Assembly: GCF_002050515.1 (NCBI RefSeq)
Contig: NZ_LTAY01000026.1
Coordinates: 124,001-188,000, forward strand
Length of the DNA stretch: 64,000 bases
Direction of reading: 5' to 3'
DNA from: Clostridium thermobutyricum DSM 4928
GTDB lineage: Bacteria; Bacillota; Clostridia; Clostridiales; Clostridiaceae
Position numbers and translations under genes: made by a program. The notes below the pieces were generated by a model. It saw nothing but the letters and a program-made list of their open reading frames with translations. It was not told where the DNA came from and ran no database searches. The stretch's first letter is position 1; each line of letters starts with the position of its first letter. This document shows, in pieces, positions 34,338 through 43,041 of the stretch.

Positions 34338-36323
34338 ATGGGGCTTTTATATGAAAATTATTTAGATAGAAAAGATAAAAGTTTTGTGATGTCAGTAATA
34401 CAAGGAGAAAATCTAGAGTATTCTTATGAGCTAAAAAAACCTAAAATAATATTAGAAGAGTTTTCTATAGAAGATTATACTAGAACAAACATATTAAATT
34501 ATTATCTTTTAGATGAAATTTTAACATCTGATAATAGAAATTTAGAGTTAGAGAAGTTGATACAAACATTATTTATTAAAAATAAACTTGATTTTATAAA
34601 TGGATATTTTGAATATAATACATTAAAACTAGATTTATTTGAAAAATTTATATTGAAAATAAATGAGATAGTTACAGATAACTTTAGAAAGATTATAAAT
34701 TCAAGCCAAATTACTTATGAGTGTATAAAAAAATATATAAATATAATTCTATTAAAATATACAAATGAATCTAATTTAAAAAGTAATAAAGAAATATTGA
34801 AAGAGTATTTAGATAATTATAAAGATATATTTTTCGAGATAAGTGAATGTGATGAATCTAAATTAATAAATACTTTGAAGTTGTTGGATATAAAATTAAT
34901 AAACCTTAAAAATATAAATGGAGATATATCAGAGAATTTAATTTTTGAAATAATTGAAAATAGATTATATGAATTAAATATTGAAAATATAATGTATCTA
35001 ATAAATAAATTTGATATAGAATATCAAGAGAATAAAGTTTACGAAAAAAATTATAGTATATTAAATAATGTAGATAAGCTTAAAAAAGTTTTAGATTATG
35101 TAGATTCAGATATAGATAGTTATTTAGAATCGATATTCAATATAAAGTATGATAATTTAAAAAATCTAAAATTAAGAAATGATCTATCAGAGGTATTAAA
35201 TATTCTAAATTCAGATGCAAAATTGGAGAATAAGCTAAAATTTATAGAGATAAGTTCTTTTGAGATAAAAAACATAGAAGATATAGGTATAGAACTTTGG
35301 GATAAGACTATAGAAAATAATAATATATTAAAATTATATAGCAATGCATTAAAATATATAAATGAAAAAAATCTAACAAGTAATATTATAAATTATATAA
35401 ATTCTTTTAAAATAAATGAAGATATATTTAGTATTGATAATAAGTTAGAAAATAAAGGTGATTTAGAAGAGAAAATTTTACTAAATAATGAAATTAATAT
35501 AAATGTATATAATAAAATATGTAAAAAAGTAGATTGGCGTTGGGAAAAATTTGAAGACTTTGACTTATTAGATGAAGAAAAAATAAAAGTTTTAATTGAA
35601 AATAAAATTATAATAATGGAAGAAAATACTTTTAAAAATATTTATGAGCACTATAAAGATGATAATTTAGATCTCATAAATTATTTTATCTATAATAATT
35701 TAGAAGAGTATACTAAATTAATAGAAAATAAGACTATAGAATTTTATGAAGAAAATATGATTTCATTATTAGAAAATAAAGATATTAAATATGAAGAAAA
35801 AGAAAAGCTTATAGATTTATATGATGATAATATATCTTTAGAAAATTTAAAAAATATAGATGATAAGATTAAATGTTATATAATTAAAAATAAATTCTCA
35901 GATAATGATTTAGAATATATAATTTCAAATTATAAAAATTTAGATAATAATAAAATTAAAGGAGAAATATTGAAAAAGGTAGATAAATTTAGAGTATATA
36001 TTAACTTTAGAAATATTGATTTTACAATTTTATTAGATTATATGGGATGTGAATTTATAGAACAAGAAAATAAATTAGAAGTATTATCAAATACTATTTC
36101 ACATAAGAATAATACTGAAATAATTGAAATGATTAAAAGATTAAATATTCAAGAATATAAAAGAGCACTTAGTGGTGGAAAGCCTAAAGTAGAAGTTAAT
36201 AATATTAATAAGAATATATTAGATATATTGAAAGAAAAAGAATTGATATCAAGTTATGATGAGATAGAAGGTTACTATAAAGTATATGGAAAAAGAAAAA
36301 CTAATGAATTAATAAGTGTTTAG
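34338..36323 (+). CDS. YobI-type protein, C-terminal part after an in-frame stop
   Basis: This 661-residue stretch is in the same frame as the preceding NTPase part. Open codons continue from 34212 directly after the TAA, and the first ATG at 34338 has no ribosome binding site, so separate expression is unlikely. It is an Asn/Ile/Lys/Glu-rich helical repeat protein with an ending (ISSYDEIEGYYKVYGKR) like the winged-helix tail of YobI-type C-termini. Intact, it would be the sensor or effector arm of the NTPase. Treat the locus as a pseudogene, a read-through gene or a sequencing error. A clear terminator follows. Confidence 0.7.
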   Translation: MGLLYENYLDRKDKSFVMSVIQGENLEYSYELKKPKIILEEFSIEDYTRTNILNYYLLDEILTSDNRNLELEKLIQTLFIKNKLDFINGYFEYNTLKLDLFEKFILKINEIVTDNFRKIINSSQITYECIKKYINIILLKYTNESNLKSNKEILKEYLDNYKDIFFEISECDESKLINTLKLLDIKLINLKNINGDISENLIFEIIENRLYELNIENIMYLINKFDIEYQENKVYEKNYSILNNVDKLKKVLDYVDSDIDSYLESIFNIKYDNLKNLKLRNDLSEVLNILNSDAKLENKLKFIEISSFEIKNIEDIGIELWDKTIENNNILKLYSNALKYINEKNLTSNIINYINSFKINEDIFSIDNKLENKGDLEEKILLNNEININVYNKICKKVDWRWEKFEDFDLLDEEKIKVLIENKIIIMEENTFKNIYEHYKDDNLDLINYFIYNNLEEYTKLIENKTIEFYEENMISLLENKDIKYEEKEKLIDLYDDNISLENLKNIDDKIKCYIIKNKFSDNDLEYIISNYKNLDNNKIKGEILKKVDKFRVYINFRNIDFTILLDYMGCEFIEQENKLEVLSNTISHKNNTEIIEMIKRLNIQEYKRALSGGKPKVEVNNINKNILDILKEKELISSYDEIEGYYKVYGKRKTNELISV

Positions 36324-36326
36324 TAA

Positions 36327-36359
36327 AAAAACTACAGTAAATAAAATACTGTAGTTTTT
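36327..36359. terminator. Terminator after the YobI-type gene
   Basis: AAAAACTACAGTA and TACTGTAGTTTTT form a perfect 13-bp stem around a 7-nt loop. Confidence 0.88.
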
Positions 36360-36443
36360 ATTTTTATAATGATTAACGATATTTATGTTAAAATAAATAC
36401 AGGATTAATTTGGAATATAATCTAATATTTATGGGGGAATAAA

Positions 36444-38354
36444 ATGATAGTATACAGTTCAAATAAAAAAGAATTCATGGATCATGTAGAAAATGATTAT
36501 ATAGCTTGTGCTATTGATGAATTTTATAGAGATAAAATAGGTAAATCTAATTATAAAGAGTTTAAATCTTGGGATAATTCTATGCAATATTTATATAAGG
36601 TTTTAAATACAAATGAAATATCAGATGATTGTACAATAGCCATAGAGTATAGAATACCAGCAAGTGCTAAAAGAATAGATTTCTTAATATCCGGATTAGA
36701 TGAAAATGATAAGGAAAATGTAGTAATAGTAGAGCTTAAACAATGGGAGAAGGTTGAGAAAGTAAAAGATGAAGATGGATTAGTAAAAACTTTTCTTGGT
36801 AATTCTAAAAGAAAAACTGTTCATCCTTCATATCAAGCATGGACATATGCAGCTTTAATTGAAGATTATAATGAATCAGCTCAAGAAGGAAAAATAATAT
36901 TACATCCATGTGCTTATTTACATAATTATATTAAAGTTCATGAAGATGATCCTATATTAGATGATGAATACAAAGATTATTTAGAGAAAGCACCAGTTTA
37001 TAGAAAAGGTGAAGCTATGAAGCTTAGAGAATTTATATCTAAGTTTGTTAAAAAAGGAGATAATGGGACAGCACTTTATGAAATAGAAAATGGAAAGATA
37101 AGACCTTCAAAATCTCTCCAAGATGCATTAGTTTTAATGTTAGATGGTAATGAAGAATTTAAAATGATAGATGACCAAAAGGTTGTGTATGAGGATATAA
37201 AGAGAAACTCAAAAAAATATATGCTAAATGATAAAAAATTAGTTTATATAATTGAAGGTGGTCCAGGAACAGGAAAAACTGTACTTGCAATAAATTTATT
37301 AGTAAAACTATTAAATGAAAATCTTTTAGCTTATTATGTAACTAAAAATTCTGCACCAAGAGAAGTATATGAGAAGAAATTAAAGGGAAGGTATACGAGT
37401 AAATATATAAAAAATTTATTCAAAGGTTCAGGTTCATTTATTGATTTAGATACGAATGAATTAGATGTAGTGTTAGTTGATGAATCTCATAGATTAATGA
37501 GAAAATCAGGACTTTATAAAAATAAAGGTGAAAATCAAATAAAAGAAATAATAAATTCATCAAAAGTGTCAGTATTTTTTATAGATGAAAAACAAAGAGT
37601 TAGTATTGATGATATAGGAAGTGTTTCTGAAATAGAAGAACACGCTAATTATTATGGAGCTAAGATAAAAAAATTAAAATTAACTTCTCAATTTAGATGT
37701 AATGGTTCAGATAGTTATTTAAATTGGATAGATGATGTTTTAGAGATAGATGAAACAGGAAATTTTGATGGATTTGAATTTGATTATGATATAGAAATAA
37801 AGGATAGCCCAAAAGAAATATATGAAATAATAAAAGAAAAAAATAAAATAAATAACAAATCAAGAATGTTAGCAGGATATTGTTGGGAATGGAAAAGTAA
37901 AAAGGATTTATCAGCTTATGATATAGAAATTGAAGATTTTAAAATGAAATGGAATTTAAATTCATCTAAAACATGGGCAATAGATGAAAACTCAGTTAAT
38001 CAAGTTGGGTGCATACATACATCACAAGGATTAGAGTTTGACTATATAGGGCTTATAATAGGTGAAGATTTAAGATATGAAAATGGTAGAATATTAACTG
38101 ATTTTAATAAAAGAGCAAAAAGAGATAAAACTATAATTGGAATTAAAAATATGTATAAAGAAAATCCAGAAAAAGCTTTAAAAATAGCAGATGAAATAAT
38201 AAAAAACACATATAAAACTCTTATGACTAGAGGAATGAAAGGTTGCTATATATATTGTGAAGACAAAAATCTAAGTAAATATTTAAAAGATAGAATAGAA
38301 AAAGTTTCAGAGTTTGTAGAGAATAAAGATATAGAAGTTTTAGCACATGCTTAA
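36444..38354 (+). CDS. Nuclease-helicase fusion (PD-(D/E)xK-like + DUF2075)
   Basis: A 636-residue protein. The N-terminal ~200 residues have a PD-(D/E)xK-like core: Glu68, Asp79 (KRIDFLI) and Glu97-x-Lys99 (VIVELKQW). A DUF2075 superfamily 1-like ATPase follows: Walker A GGPGTGKT (272-279), DESH (346-349), LTSQFRCNGSD (arginine-finger motif) and VGCIHTSQGLEFDYIG (motif V/VI-like). Such proteins are predicted DNA-processing enzymes found in defence neighbourhoods. GGGGGAA precedes the ATG. The MazG-type gene begins 12 bp after the stop, so both act together. Confidence 0.85.
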   Translation: MIVYSSNKKEFMDHVENDYIACAIDEFYRDKIGKSNYKEFKSWDNSMQYLYKVLNTNEISDDCTIAIEYRIPASAKRIDFLISGLDENDKENVVIVELKQWEKVEKVKDEDGLVKTFLGNSKRKTVHPSYQAWTYAALIEDYNESAQEGKIILHPCAYLHNYIKVHEDDPILDDEYKDYLEKAPVYRKGEAMKLREFISKFVKKGDNGTALYEIENGKIRPSKSLQDALVLMLDGNEEFKMIDDQKVVYEDIKRNSKKYMLNDKKLVYIIEGGPGTGKTVLAINLLVKLLNENLLAYYVTKNSAPREVYEKKLKGRYTSKYIKNLFKGSGSFIDLDTNELDVVLVDESHRLMRKSGLYKNKGENQIKEIINSSKVSVFFIDEKQRVSIDDIGSVSEIEEHANYYGAKIKKLKLTSQFRCNGSDSYLNWIDDVLEIDETGNFDGFEFDYDIEIKDSPKEIYEIIKEKNKINNKSRMLAGYCWEWKSKKDLSAYDIEIEDFKMKWNLNSSKTWAIDENSVNQVGCIHTSQGLEFDYIGLIIGEDLRYENGRILTDFNKRAKRDKTIIGIKNMYKENPEKALKIADEIIKNTYKTLMTRGMKGCYIYCEDKNLSKYLKDRIEKVSEFVENKDIEVLAHA

Positions 38355-38366
38355 AGGAGAAAAAAA

Positions 38367-38681
38367 ATGGACGAAATAATAAATAGACTTATAAAAATAA
38401 GAGATGATAGGGATTGGAAGCAATTTCACAATCCAGAAAATTTAGCAAAAGCAATAAATGTAGAAGCAGGAGAGTTATTAGAACATTTTATTTGGGATAA
38501 TAAATTTGATAAAGAAAAAGTTTGTGAAGAACTTGCAGATGTAATGACATATTGTCTTTATATGGCTGAATCTTTAGAGGTTGATATAGTTGAAGTATTA
38601 AACAAAAAGATAGATAAAAATGAAAAGAAATATCCAATAGAAAAGGCAAAAGGAAATAGTAAGAAGTATACTGAATTTTAA
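38367..38681 (+). CDS. MazG-like nucleotide pyrophosphohydrolase
   Basis: A 104-residue all-helical NTP pyrophosphatase of the iMazG/dCTPase (RS21-C6) type. It has DWKQFHNPENLAKAINVEAGELLEHF, with metal ligands Glu33 and Glu36, and EELADVMTY with Glu55 and Asp58. It hydrolyses a (d)NTP to the monophosphate. It lies 12 bp after the nuclease-helicase gene behind AAAGGAG. The pairing suggests that it removes a nucleotide needed by an invader, or one made during DNA degradation. The substrate is not deducible. Confidence 0.88.
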   Translation: MDEIINRLIKIRDDRDWKQFHNPENLAKAINVEAGELLEHFIWDNKFDKEKVCEELADVMTYCLYMAESLEVDIVEVLNKKIDKNEKKYPIEKAKGNSKKYTEF

Positions 38682-38689
38682 TATAAAAA

Positions 38690-38722
38690 GCGCTTACTTA
38701 AATAATTAAGTAGGTATTTTTT
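38690..38722 (+). terminator. Terminator after the MazG-like gene
   Basis: CTTACTTAA pairs with TTAAGTAGG around ATAA, followed by a T run. Confidence 0.7.
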
Positions 38723-38906
38723 ATATAAGTGATTTAATTTTATGGAATTATAATTCAAATGTTATGTATAATTAGAATAAGTTAGTAAGCTTTAGATAAA
38801 TAAAAATTTAATAAGAAAATATTAAATAAAAATAATTGTAAATCTTAAAAATATATTACTTAATATTAGTTGATGATATATAATATTTTTGTTAGGGGGA
38901 TGTTAT

Positions 38907-39701
38907 ATGATAGTTTCAAAGGAAAATAAAATTGCTATAATATTTATTGTAATGTTTATAATAGCTTTAATTACAGGATTAATCTTTATTCATTATTTTT
39001 ATGGGAATTATTTTCAATATTCTGATTGGATTAAATTGGTTATTACTAGTTTAATTTCAGTTGTAGGAATTTTAGGTACTTTTATTACAATTTTAATAAC
39101 TATTAATTCAATAAATGATAGTAAAAAAAATATTAGTTTGAGAAAGAGAAAGCTAGCTATTATTTTAGAATATGAAATTAATAATTTTTTAGTTTCATTT
39201 TTTAATGAGTTTTATAGATTTTTGGAGTATTGGGATAGTCATAATTTTGAAGAATTAGAAAAACCAACATTTTTTAAAGAAAATTTAAATATGCTAAGTT
39301 TAGATTTCAAAAATATGCTATATGAATTAATAGATATTGATAGTAATAAAGAAAGCTTAGAAATTTTTGAGTTTTTTAAAATATATGAAAACTGTATACA
39401 AACATCAAATAAATTTGCAGAAGACCAGGAGAAGGTTTATGCAATAAATTCTTTTATTGAAGTTTTTGGTTTTGCTTTTAATGAAGATTATTTAAAATAT
39501 GCAAATTTATCAAGTTTTAGAACTCGTGGAATTGCACATAATTATCTGCCAATAAATGAAAAAGAAAAAGAACAATTAAAAATATTTTACAATAATAAAA
39601 TAAAGATATATAAAAAAGATAATTTAAATAAATTATTAAGAAAAGAATATAGTAAAAAAATGATTAGTATTTTTAAATATTTAGATTCCTTGAAAGGATA
39701 G
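38907..39701 (+). CDS. Hypothetical two-helix membrane protein
   Basis: I start this at the ATG at 38907, behind TTAGGGGGATG, giving 264 residues; an in-frame TTG at 38889 overlaps that site. Two membrane helices (about 9-30 and 43-65) are followed by a basic stop-transfer (KKNISLRKRK) and a ~190-residue cytoplasmic helical domain with aromatic and acidic residues. No family is recognised. Small two-helix proteins with a helical cytosolic domain beside nuclease/NTPase genes often serve in abortive infection, but nothing in this sequence proves that. Confidence 0.7.
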   Translation: MIVSKENKIAIIFIVMFIIALITGLIFIHYFYGNYFQYSDWIKLVITSLISVVGILGTFITILITINSINDSKKNISLRKRKLAIILEYEINNFLVSFFNEFYRFLEYWDSHNFEELEKPTFFKENLNMLSLDFKNMLYELIDIDSNKESLEIFEFFKIYENCIQTSNKFAEDQEKVYAINSFIEVFGFAFNEDYLKYANLSSFRTRGIAHNYLPINEKEKEQLKIFYNNKIKIYKKDNLNKLLRKEYSKKMISIFKYLDSLKG

Positions 39702-39855
39702 ATATTTGATAGAAATATGATAGATAATTTATTTAAATATATTGATAGTTAAAATTTTTATTGAGGATATGACGACTTGTATAAGAAGCGGGGATTAAAT
39801 TACTGAAATATAAAACTAATAGTAGAGATTATAAAGTGCTATTAGTAAGTTTATT

Positions 39856-39888
39856 AAAGAATCTAGTTTATGTTAGGTTCTTTTTCTT
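39856..39888 (+). terminator. Weak terminator hairpin
   Basis: AAAGAATCTA and TAGGTTCTTTTT pair around a short loop before the next small gene. Confidence 0.5.
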
Positions 39889-39974
39889 ATTTTAGTGGGC
39901 ATTCCAAACAGGTTTAATTTGTGATTTATATTTTTAGTAAATAATGGTAATATATAATAAATGGGGGATTTTTT

Positions 39975-40208
39975 ATGGAAAAAACAGATGTTTTGTTAAG
40001 AGCTGAAGAAGTTTTAACATATTTATATAATGAAATTAATGAAGAATATTGGGGAAATGATAAGACATTATATGAAGAAAAAATGAAAGATTTTTTTATT
40101 ATCTCTAATATGTTAAGTGATTTAATACAATATAGATATAATAAAAATATGTCAAAGGAAGAATTTAAAGAAAGTGCAATTAGATTAATTGAAGAATTTC
40201 TAGATTAA
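39975..40208 (+). CDS. Hypothetical 77-residue protein
   Basis: A small acidic helical protein (LLRAEEVLTYLYNEINEEYWG..., ending in KESAIRLIEEFLD) behind GGGGGA about 9 bp before the ATG. Composition and ribosome binding site support a real gene. No family is recognised. It is followed by a decayed gene fragment. Confidence 0.6.
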   Translation: MEKTDVLLRAEEVLTYLYNEINEEYWGNDKTLYEEKMKDFFIISNMLSDLIQYRYNKNMSKEEFKESAIRLIEEFLD

Positions 40209-40215
40209 TTGAAAA

Positions 40216-40356
40216 ATGACGAATAAGCTAGATAGTAATATGATTAGAGCAATAAGTCTGAAATGATATAAAGCATTTAAGGTATATAAAGATTGTTATT
40301 GGAATATAACTAATAGAGAAATTGCTGATATGTTAGATAAAATGAAAAGACAATAA
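40216..40356 (+). pseudogene. Small gene fragment with an internal TGA
   Basis: From the ATG at 40216 the frame reads MTNKLDSNMIRAISLK, meets TGA at 40264, then continues YKAFKVYKDCYWN and ITNREIADMLDKMKRQ to a TAA. The second half looks like a helix-turn-helix segment. There is no good ribosome binding site. It is probably a remnant of a small DNA-binding or phage gene. Confidence 0.35.
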
Positions 40357-40453
40357 GCAATTGGAGATAGATATAAATGGAATATAGTACTACAAATAAA
40401 AAGTACAAAAAGTTCTGGTGAGAATACAATATGAAATTCTAATAGATAAGAGA

Positions 40454-40486
40454 AAATAAGTGCTAGAAATAGCACTTATTTTTTTA
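40454..40486 (+). terminator. Terminator hairpin
   Basis: AAATAAGTGCTA and TAGCACTTATTT form a perfect 12-bp stem followed by T residues. Confidence 0.8.
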
Positions 40487-40643
40487 TAAAAAAATATATA
40501 ATAATAGAAATTTTTTATTTGAAATAAAAAAATAAACTTGTAAGTATTAATTATAAATATAAAAATAACGAAAAGATAAGAGAGAGAAAACTAAGTTTAG
40601 TATAGAATTCAAAATATTTTATAAGTAAAGGAATAAGGTCATT

Positions 40644-41393
40644 ATGAGGAAAAAGATTATTTTAAGTATTATATTGAGTAGCTCTGTTTTAGTTGGTTGT
40701 TCAGCTAGTGATAATTCTGAAAGTCTAAGTAAGATAAATAATTTAGAGAATGAAGTTTCTAAATTAACTTCTAAAATAGAAGATTTAGAAACAGAAAAAG
40801 ATAAAATAGAAAAAGAGCTTAATGAAAAAGAAAACGAAGAAAAGAAAAAGGAGGAGATAAAAAAAGAAGAGGCAAAAAAAGAAGACACCAAAAAAGATGA
40901 AACATCAAAAGTAGATTATGAAAAAAAAGAGGAAGACTATTCAACTAAACAGAATATAAAGTCAGATAATGAAAAAATAAATTATAATAAATATAAAAAT
41001 GGAAGATATGGTTTTGAAATAGAATATCCTGACTTTTTAATAAGAGGAAGTGAATCTGCAAATGGAGATGGTCTTGAGTTTTCTGACCCTGATGGTACAG
41101 CAACTCTTTTAGCTTATGGTTCTAATAATATTCTAAATTATAATATCAATGATTATTACAATGAAGATGTTAATGGCATAGATATACTTTTATATAAACA
41201 TAAAGGAAATAATTTTTATGTTTTATCTTGGGAAGAAAATGGATTTGTTAAATATAAGTATTGCAAAGTTGGTAAAGGGTCAACAAATACTTTTATATTA
41301 AGTTATGACTTAAATGAAAGTCTAAAATATGAGGAAATAGTAGATAGAATATATTCAAGTTTTAAGTCAGGAAATTTAGATCAGGCACATTAA
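40644..41393 (+). CDS. Putative lipoprotein with coiled coil
   Basis: A 249-residue exported protein. A lipoprotein signal peptide ends in the lipobox LVGC at residues 16-19. A heptad coiled coil follows (about 28-60), then a Lys/Glu/Asp-rich low-complexity stretch to ~110 and a C-terminal globular domain that starts YKNGRYGFEIEYPDFL, a PsbP/DUF-like fold common in clostridial lipoproteins. It is anchored to the outer face of the membrane. The role is unknown. An AAAGGA site lies upstream. Confidence 0.8.
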   Translation: MRKKIILSIILSSSVLVGCSASDNSESLSKINNLENEVSKLTSKIEDLETEKDKIEKELNEKENEEKKKEEIKKEEAKKEDTKKDETSKVDYEKKEEDYSTKQNIKSDNEKINYNKYKNGRYGFEIEYPDFLIRGSESANGDGLEFSDPDGTATLLAYGSNNILNYNINDYYNEDVNGIDILLYKHKGNNFYVLSWEENGFVKYKYCKVGKGSTNTFILSYDLNESLKYEEIVDRIYSSFKSGNLDQAH

Positions 41394-41465
41394 TATAATG
41401 TTGCTAATTAGTCTTAATTTTAGATAGGAAACAGATTCTTTACAAAATAGTCGGGGTGGATATAT

Positions 41466-41831
41466 GTGACAAAAAGAAAAAAAATCATAATAATTTCTAT
41501 AATTATTGCGATTGTATTTACTGGAATAAAATATGGTATTTATAGGGCGTCTTACGATATACAAAAGATTAATGGACAACAATATATTACTGAATCAACT
41601 TCTCCAGATGGAAAGTATACTGTGACTGCTTATTTGAATAATGGAGGAGCAACAACAAGTTATGCAGTTTTAGGAACTTTAAAAAATAATAGTAACAACA
41701 AAACCAAAAATATTTATTGGCAATATCGTTGTGAGAAGGCAGATATGGAATGGATAAGTGATGATACTATAAAAATAAATGGAACACAGTTACAAGTAGA
41801 AAATGAAATTTATGATTTTAGAAGGGAATAA
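41466..41831 (+). CDS. DUF5412-like membrane-anchored protein
   Basis: A 121-residue protein from a GTG behind CGGGGTGG. One N-terminal helix (about 6-24) anchors an extracellular domain with STSPDGKYTVTAYLNNGGATTSYAVLG, NIYWQYRCEKADMEWISDDTIKINGTQL and an ending IYDFRRE. This pattern is typical of the DUF5412 family of small Firmicutes envelope proteins, whose function is unknown. It lies 72 bp downstream of the lipoprotein gene without a terminator between and may be co-transcribed. Confidence 0.75.
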   Translation: MTKRKKIIIISIIIAIVFTGIKYGIYRASYDIQKINGQQYITESTSPDGKYTVTAYLNNGGATTSYAVLGTLKNNSNNKTKNIYWQYRCEKADMEWISDDTIKINGTQLQVENEIYDFRRE

Positions 41832-41885
41832 TGAGATTAAATAAATGGTATAGGATTTAATCTTATATAAATTAAATAGAGGAAA

Positions 41886-41909
41886 GTGGACAATCATAAA
41901 ACTATCCAT
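41886..41909 (+). terminator. Degenerate hairpin of the GTGGACAA family
   Basis: GTGGACAATCATAAAA followed by CTATCCATTTTCCAC keeps GTGGA and TCCAC arms, but the stem is eroded. It lies after the DUF5412-like gene. Confidence 0.45.
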
Positions 41910-41937
41910 TTTCCACCTAATTAATATAACCTAAAAA

Positions 41938-41963
41938 AAAGGATACCTAAAAAGGTATCCTTT
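41938..41963. terminator. Bidirectional terminator
   Basis: AAAGGATACCT and AGGTATCCTTT form a perfect 11-bp stem with A and T tracts, between convergent genes. Confidence 0.85.
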
Positions 41964-41985
41964 AATTTTATTAACAATAAAAAAC

Positions 41986-42285
41986 CTATCTAATAGTATC
42001 TTTCCAAGCAGCAATCACTTTTATTAAATAATTAAAGCTCCAAAAAACTGCTATAAACAAAAATAGGCCAAAAGAAAAACTATATTTCTGCCATGCAAAT
42101 AAAAGAATAGAGACAGAAATAGCATTTACACAGCTTACTATCAATTGTATTTTATAAAAATCATCATTAATTATAATAAAATCATCATTCTTTAGTGTAT
42201 AAATAACTTTCTTTTTAAAATAATAAACTATATTATAAATAACAAATAATAGTGGGACAATTATATTGCATATAAATAAAAACAT
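41986..42285 (-). CDS. Small three-helix membrane protein
   Basis: A 99-residue protein with hydrophobic segments at about 1-20, 49-65 and 70-88 and a polar loop (KNDDFIINDDFYK). AGAGGAG precedes the ATG. It lies 21 bp after the gene upstream on the same strand, so they form a two-gene operon of unknown function. Confidence 0.7.
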   Translation of the reverse strand: MFLFICNIIVPLLFVIYNIVYYFKKKVIYTLKNDDFIIINDDFYKIQLIVSCVNAISVSILLFAWQKYSFSFGLFLFIAVFWSFNYLIKVIAAWKDTIR

Positions 42286-42306
42286 AAGCTCCTCTTTAAT
42301 AAAAAA

Positions 42307-42510
42307 TTATAATTCTTCTTTATCATTATTATTCATATGCTTTTTAGAAGATGTATACATTTTTATACGATTTTCTAAATCATGTTCATCTTTAGGTTTT
42401 TTCCCTGTTATATCTTTATAAGCTTCTTTAATTCCATTTTCAACAGCAAAGCTTATTACAATGTATAAAACAGGTAAAATTATAAGAATAATTCCCAAAT
42501 TATCAAACAT
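42307..42510 (-). CDS. Small single-helix membrane protein
   Basis: 67 residues from the ATG at 42510, directly behind GGGGGG; a TTG five codons earlier lies within that site. One helix (about 5-24) is followed by a charged cytoplasmic tail (ENGIKEAYKDITGKKPKDEHDLENRIKMY). No family is recognised. It is the first gene of the small minus-strand operon. Confidence 0.7.
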   Translation of the reverse strand: MFDNLGIILIILPVLYIVISFAVENGIKEAYKDITGKKPKDEHDLENRIKMYTSSKKHMNNNDKEEL

Positions 42511-42793
42511 ATTTTCCCCCCTCAAATAAGATTATTTATAAAAATAAATAATCCTCAATTCTCTTTTATATAAATTCTCATAGTTAATTTAATTATACCT
42601 AAACAAAAGAAAACTATAAATAAATTTATAGCTATATTTTTATAGATATAACTATTATAAGATGATATAATCTAGAAGTTAAAAGAAAAATATCCGTAGA
42701 AGGATGGCTACGGAGGTTTTGTACGTTTTTTCCTCCTGAGGGCTATTGAAGATAATTTTTTATCCTAATAGCTTAAAGGGGGTGGTATTGAAT

Positions 42794-42952
42794 ATGCTGA
42801 AATATATAATTACACTTGGAATTACAATTGTATTAATAATGATATTTAAACATAGAGATATTTTTGTATCTAAATTATCAGTAAGGATAAGTCTAAAAGG
42901 AATATCAATTGATATTGAGAGCAAAGAAAAAAAAGCGCCCATCCCGCAATGA
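42794..42952 (+). CDS. 52-residue membrane miniprotein, candidate type I toxin
   Basis: The ATG at 42794 lies 8 nt after GGGGGTGG. The peptide has one N-terminal hydrophobic helix (about 3-18, YIITLGITIVLIMIF), then a basic/amphipathic part (KHRDIFVSKLSVRISLKGIS) and a charged tail ending KAPIPQ. Size, topology, the structured leader and the overlapping antisense unit fit the TxpA/BsrG-like class of small membrane toxins, but the sequence is not one I recognise. The last codons overlap a hairpin that can act as a terminator in either direction. Confidence 0.7.
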   Translation: MLKYIITLGITIVLIMIFKHRDIFVSKLSVRISLKGISIDIESKEKKAPIPQ

Positions 42953-42964
42953 TTAGCGCTTTTT
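42930..42964. terminator. Hairpin over the toxin stop codon, strong on the minus strand
   Basis: AAAAAGCGC and GCGCTTTTT pair around a 17-nt loop. On the minus strand the stem is followed by eight T, which would end an antisense RNA inside the 3' end of the miniprotein gene. Confidence 0.65.
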
Positions 42965-43011
42965 AATTCAAATATTCAATAGCCCTAAAAACAAATAAAC
43001 GTTCTTAGTTA

Positions 43012-43041
43012 AGCATAGTGTTCGCAGCACTATGCTTTTCT
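43012..43041. terminator. Hairpin after the toxin locus
   Basis: AAGCATAGTG and CACTATGCTT form a perfect 10-bp stem followed by TTCTT. It can end the plus-strand toxin mRNA and would be the 5' stem of the antisense RNA. Confidence 0.75.

Larger units (their letters stand above)
40209..40643. other. Intergenic region with a gene fragment and terminator
   Basis: This 435-bp stretch holds the fragment at 40216-40356, a terminator at 40454-40486 and AT-rich DNA leading to the lipoprotein gene. Nothing else is recognised. Confidence 0.5.
42690..43041 (+). ncRNA. Structured mRNA of a candidate type I toxin locus, with long-range pairing
   Basis: The ~100-nt leader before the miniprotein folds into CCGTAG/CTACGG (near 42694), GGAGG/CCTCC and GCTATT/AATAGC stems. 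AGGGCTATTGAA (42739-42750) is the exact complement of TTCAATAGCCCT (42975-42986) beyond the coding region. The overlapping ATATTCAATA (42972-42981) is also complementary to TATTGAATAT (42786-42795), which covers the start codon. Two mutually exclusive 5'-3' pairings are therefore possible, as in other type I toxin messages. The transcript would end at the hairpin 43012-43041. Confidence 0.55.
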
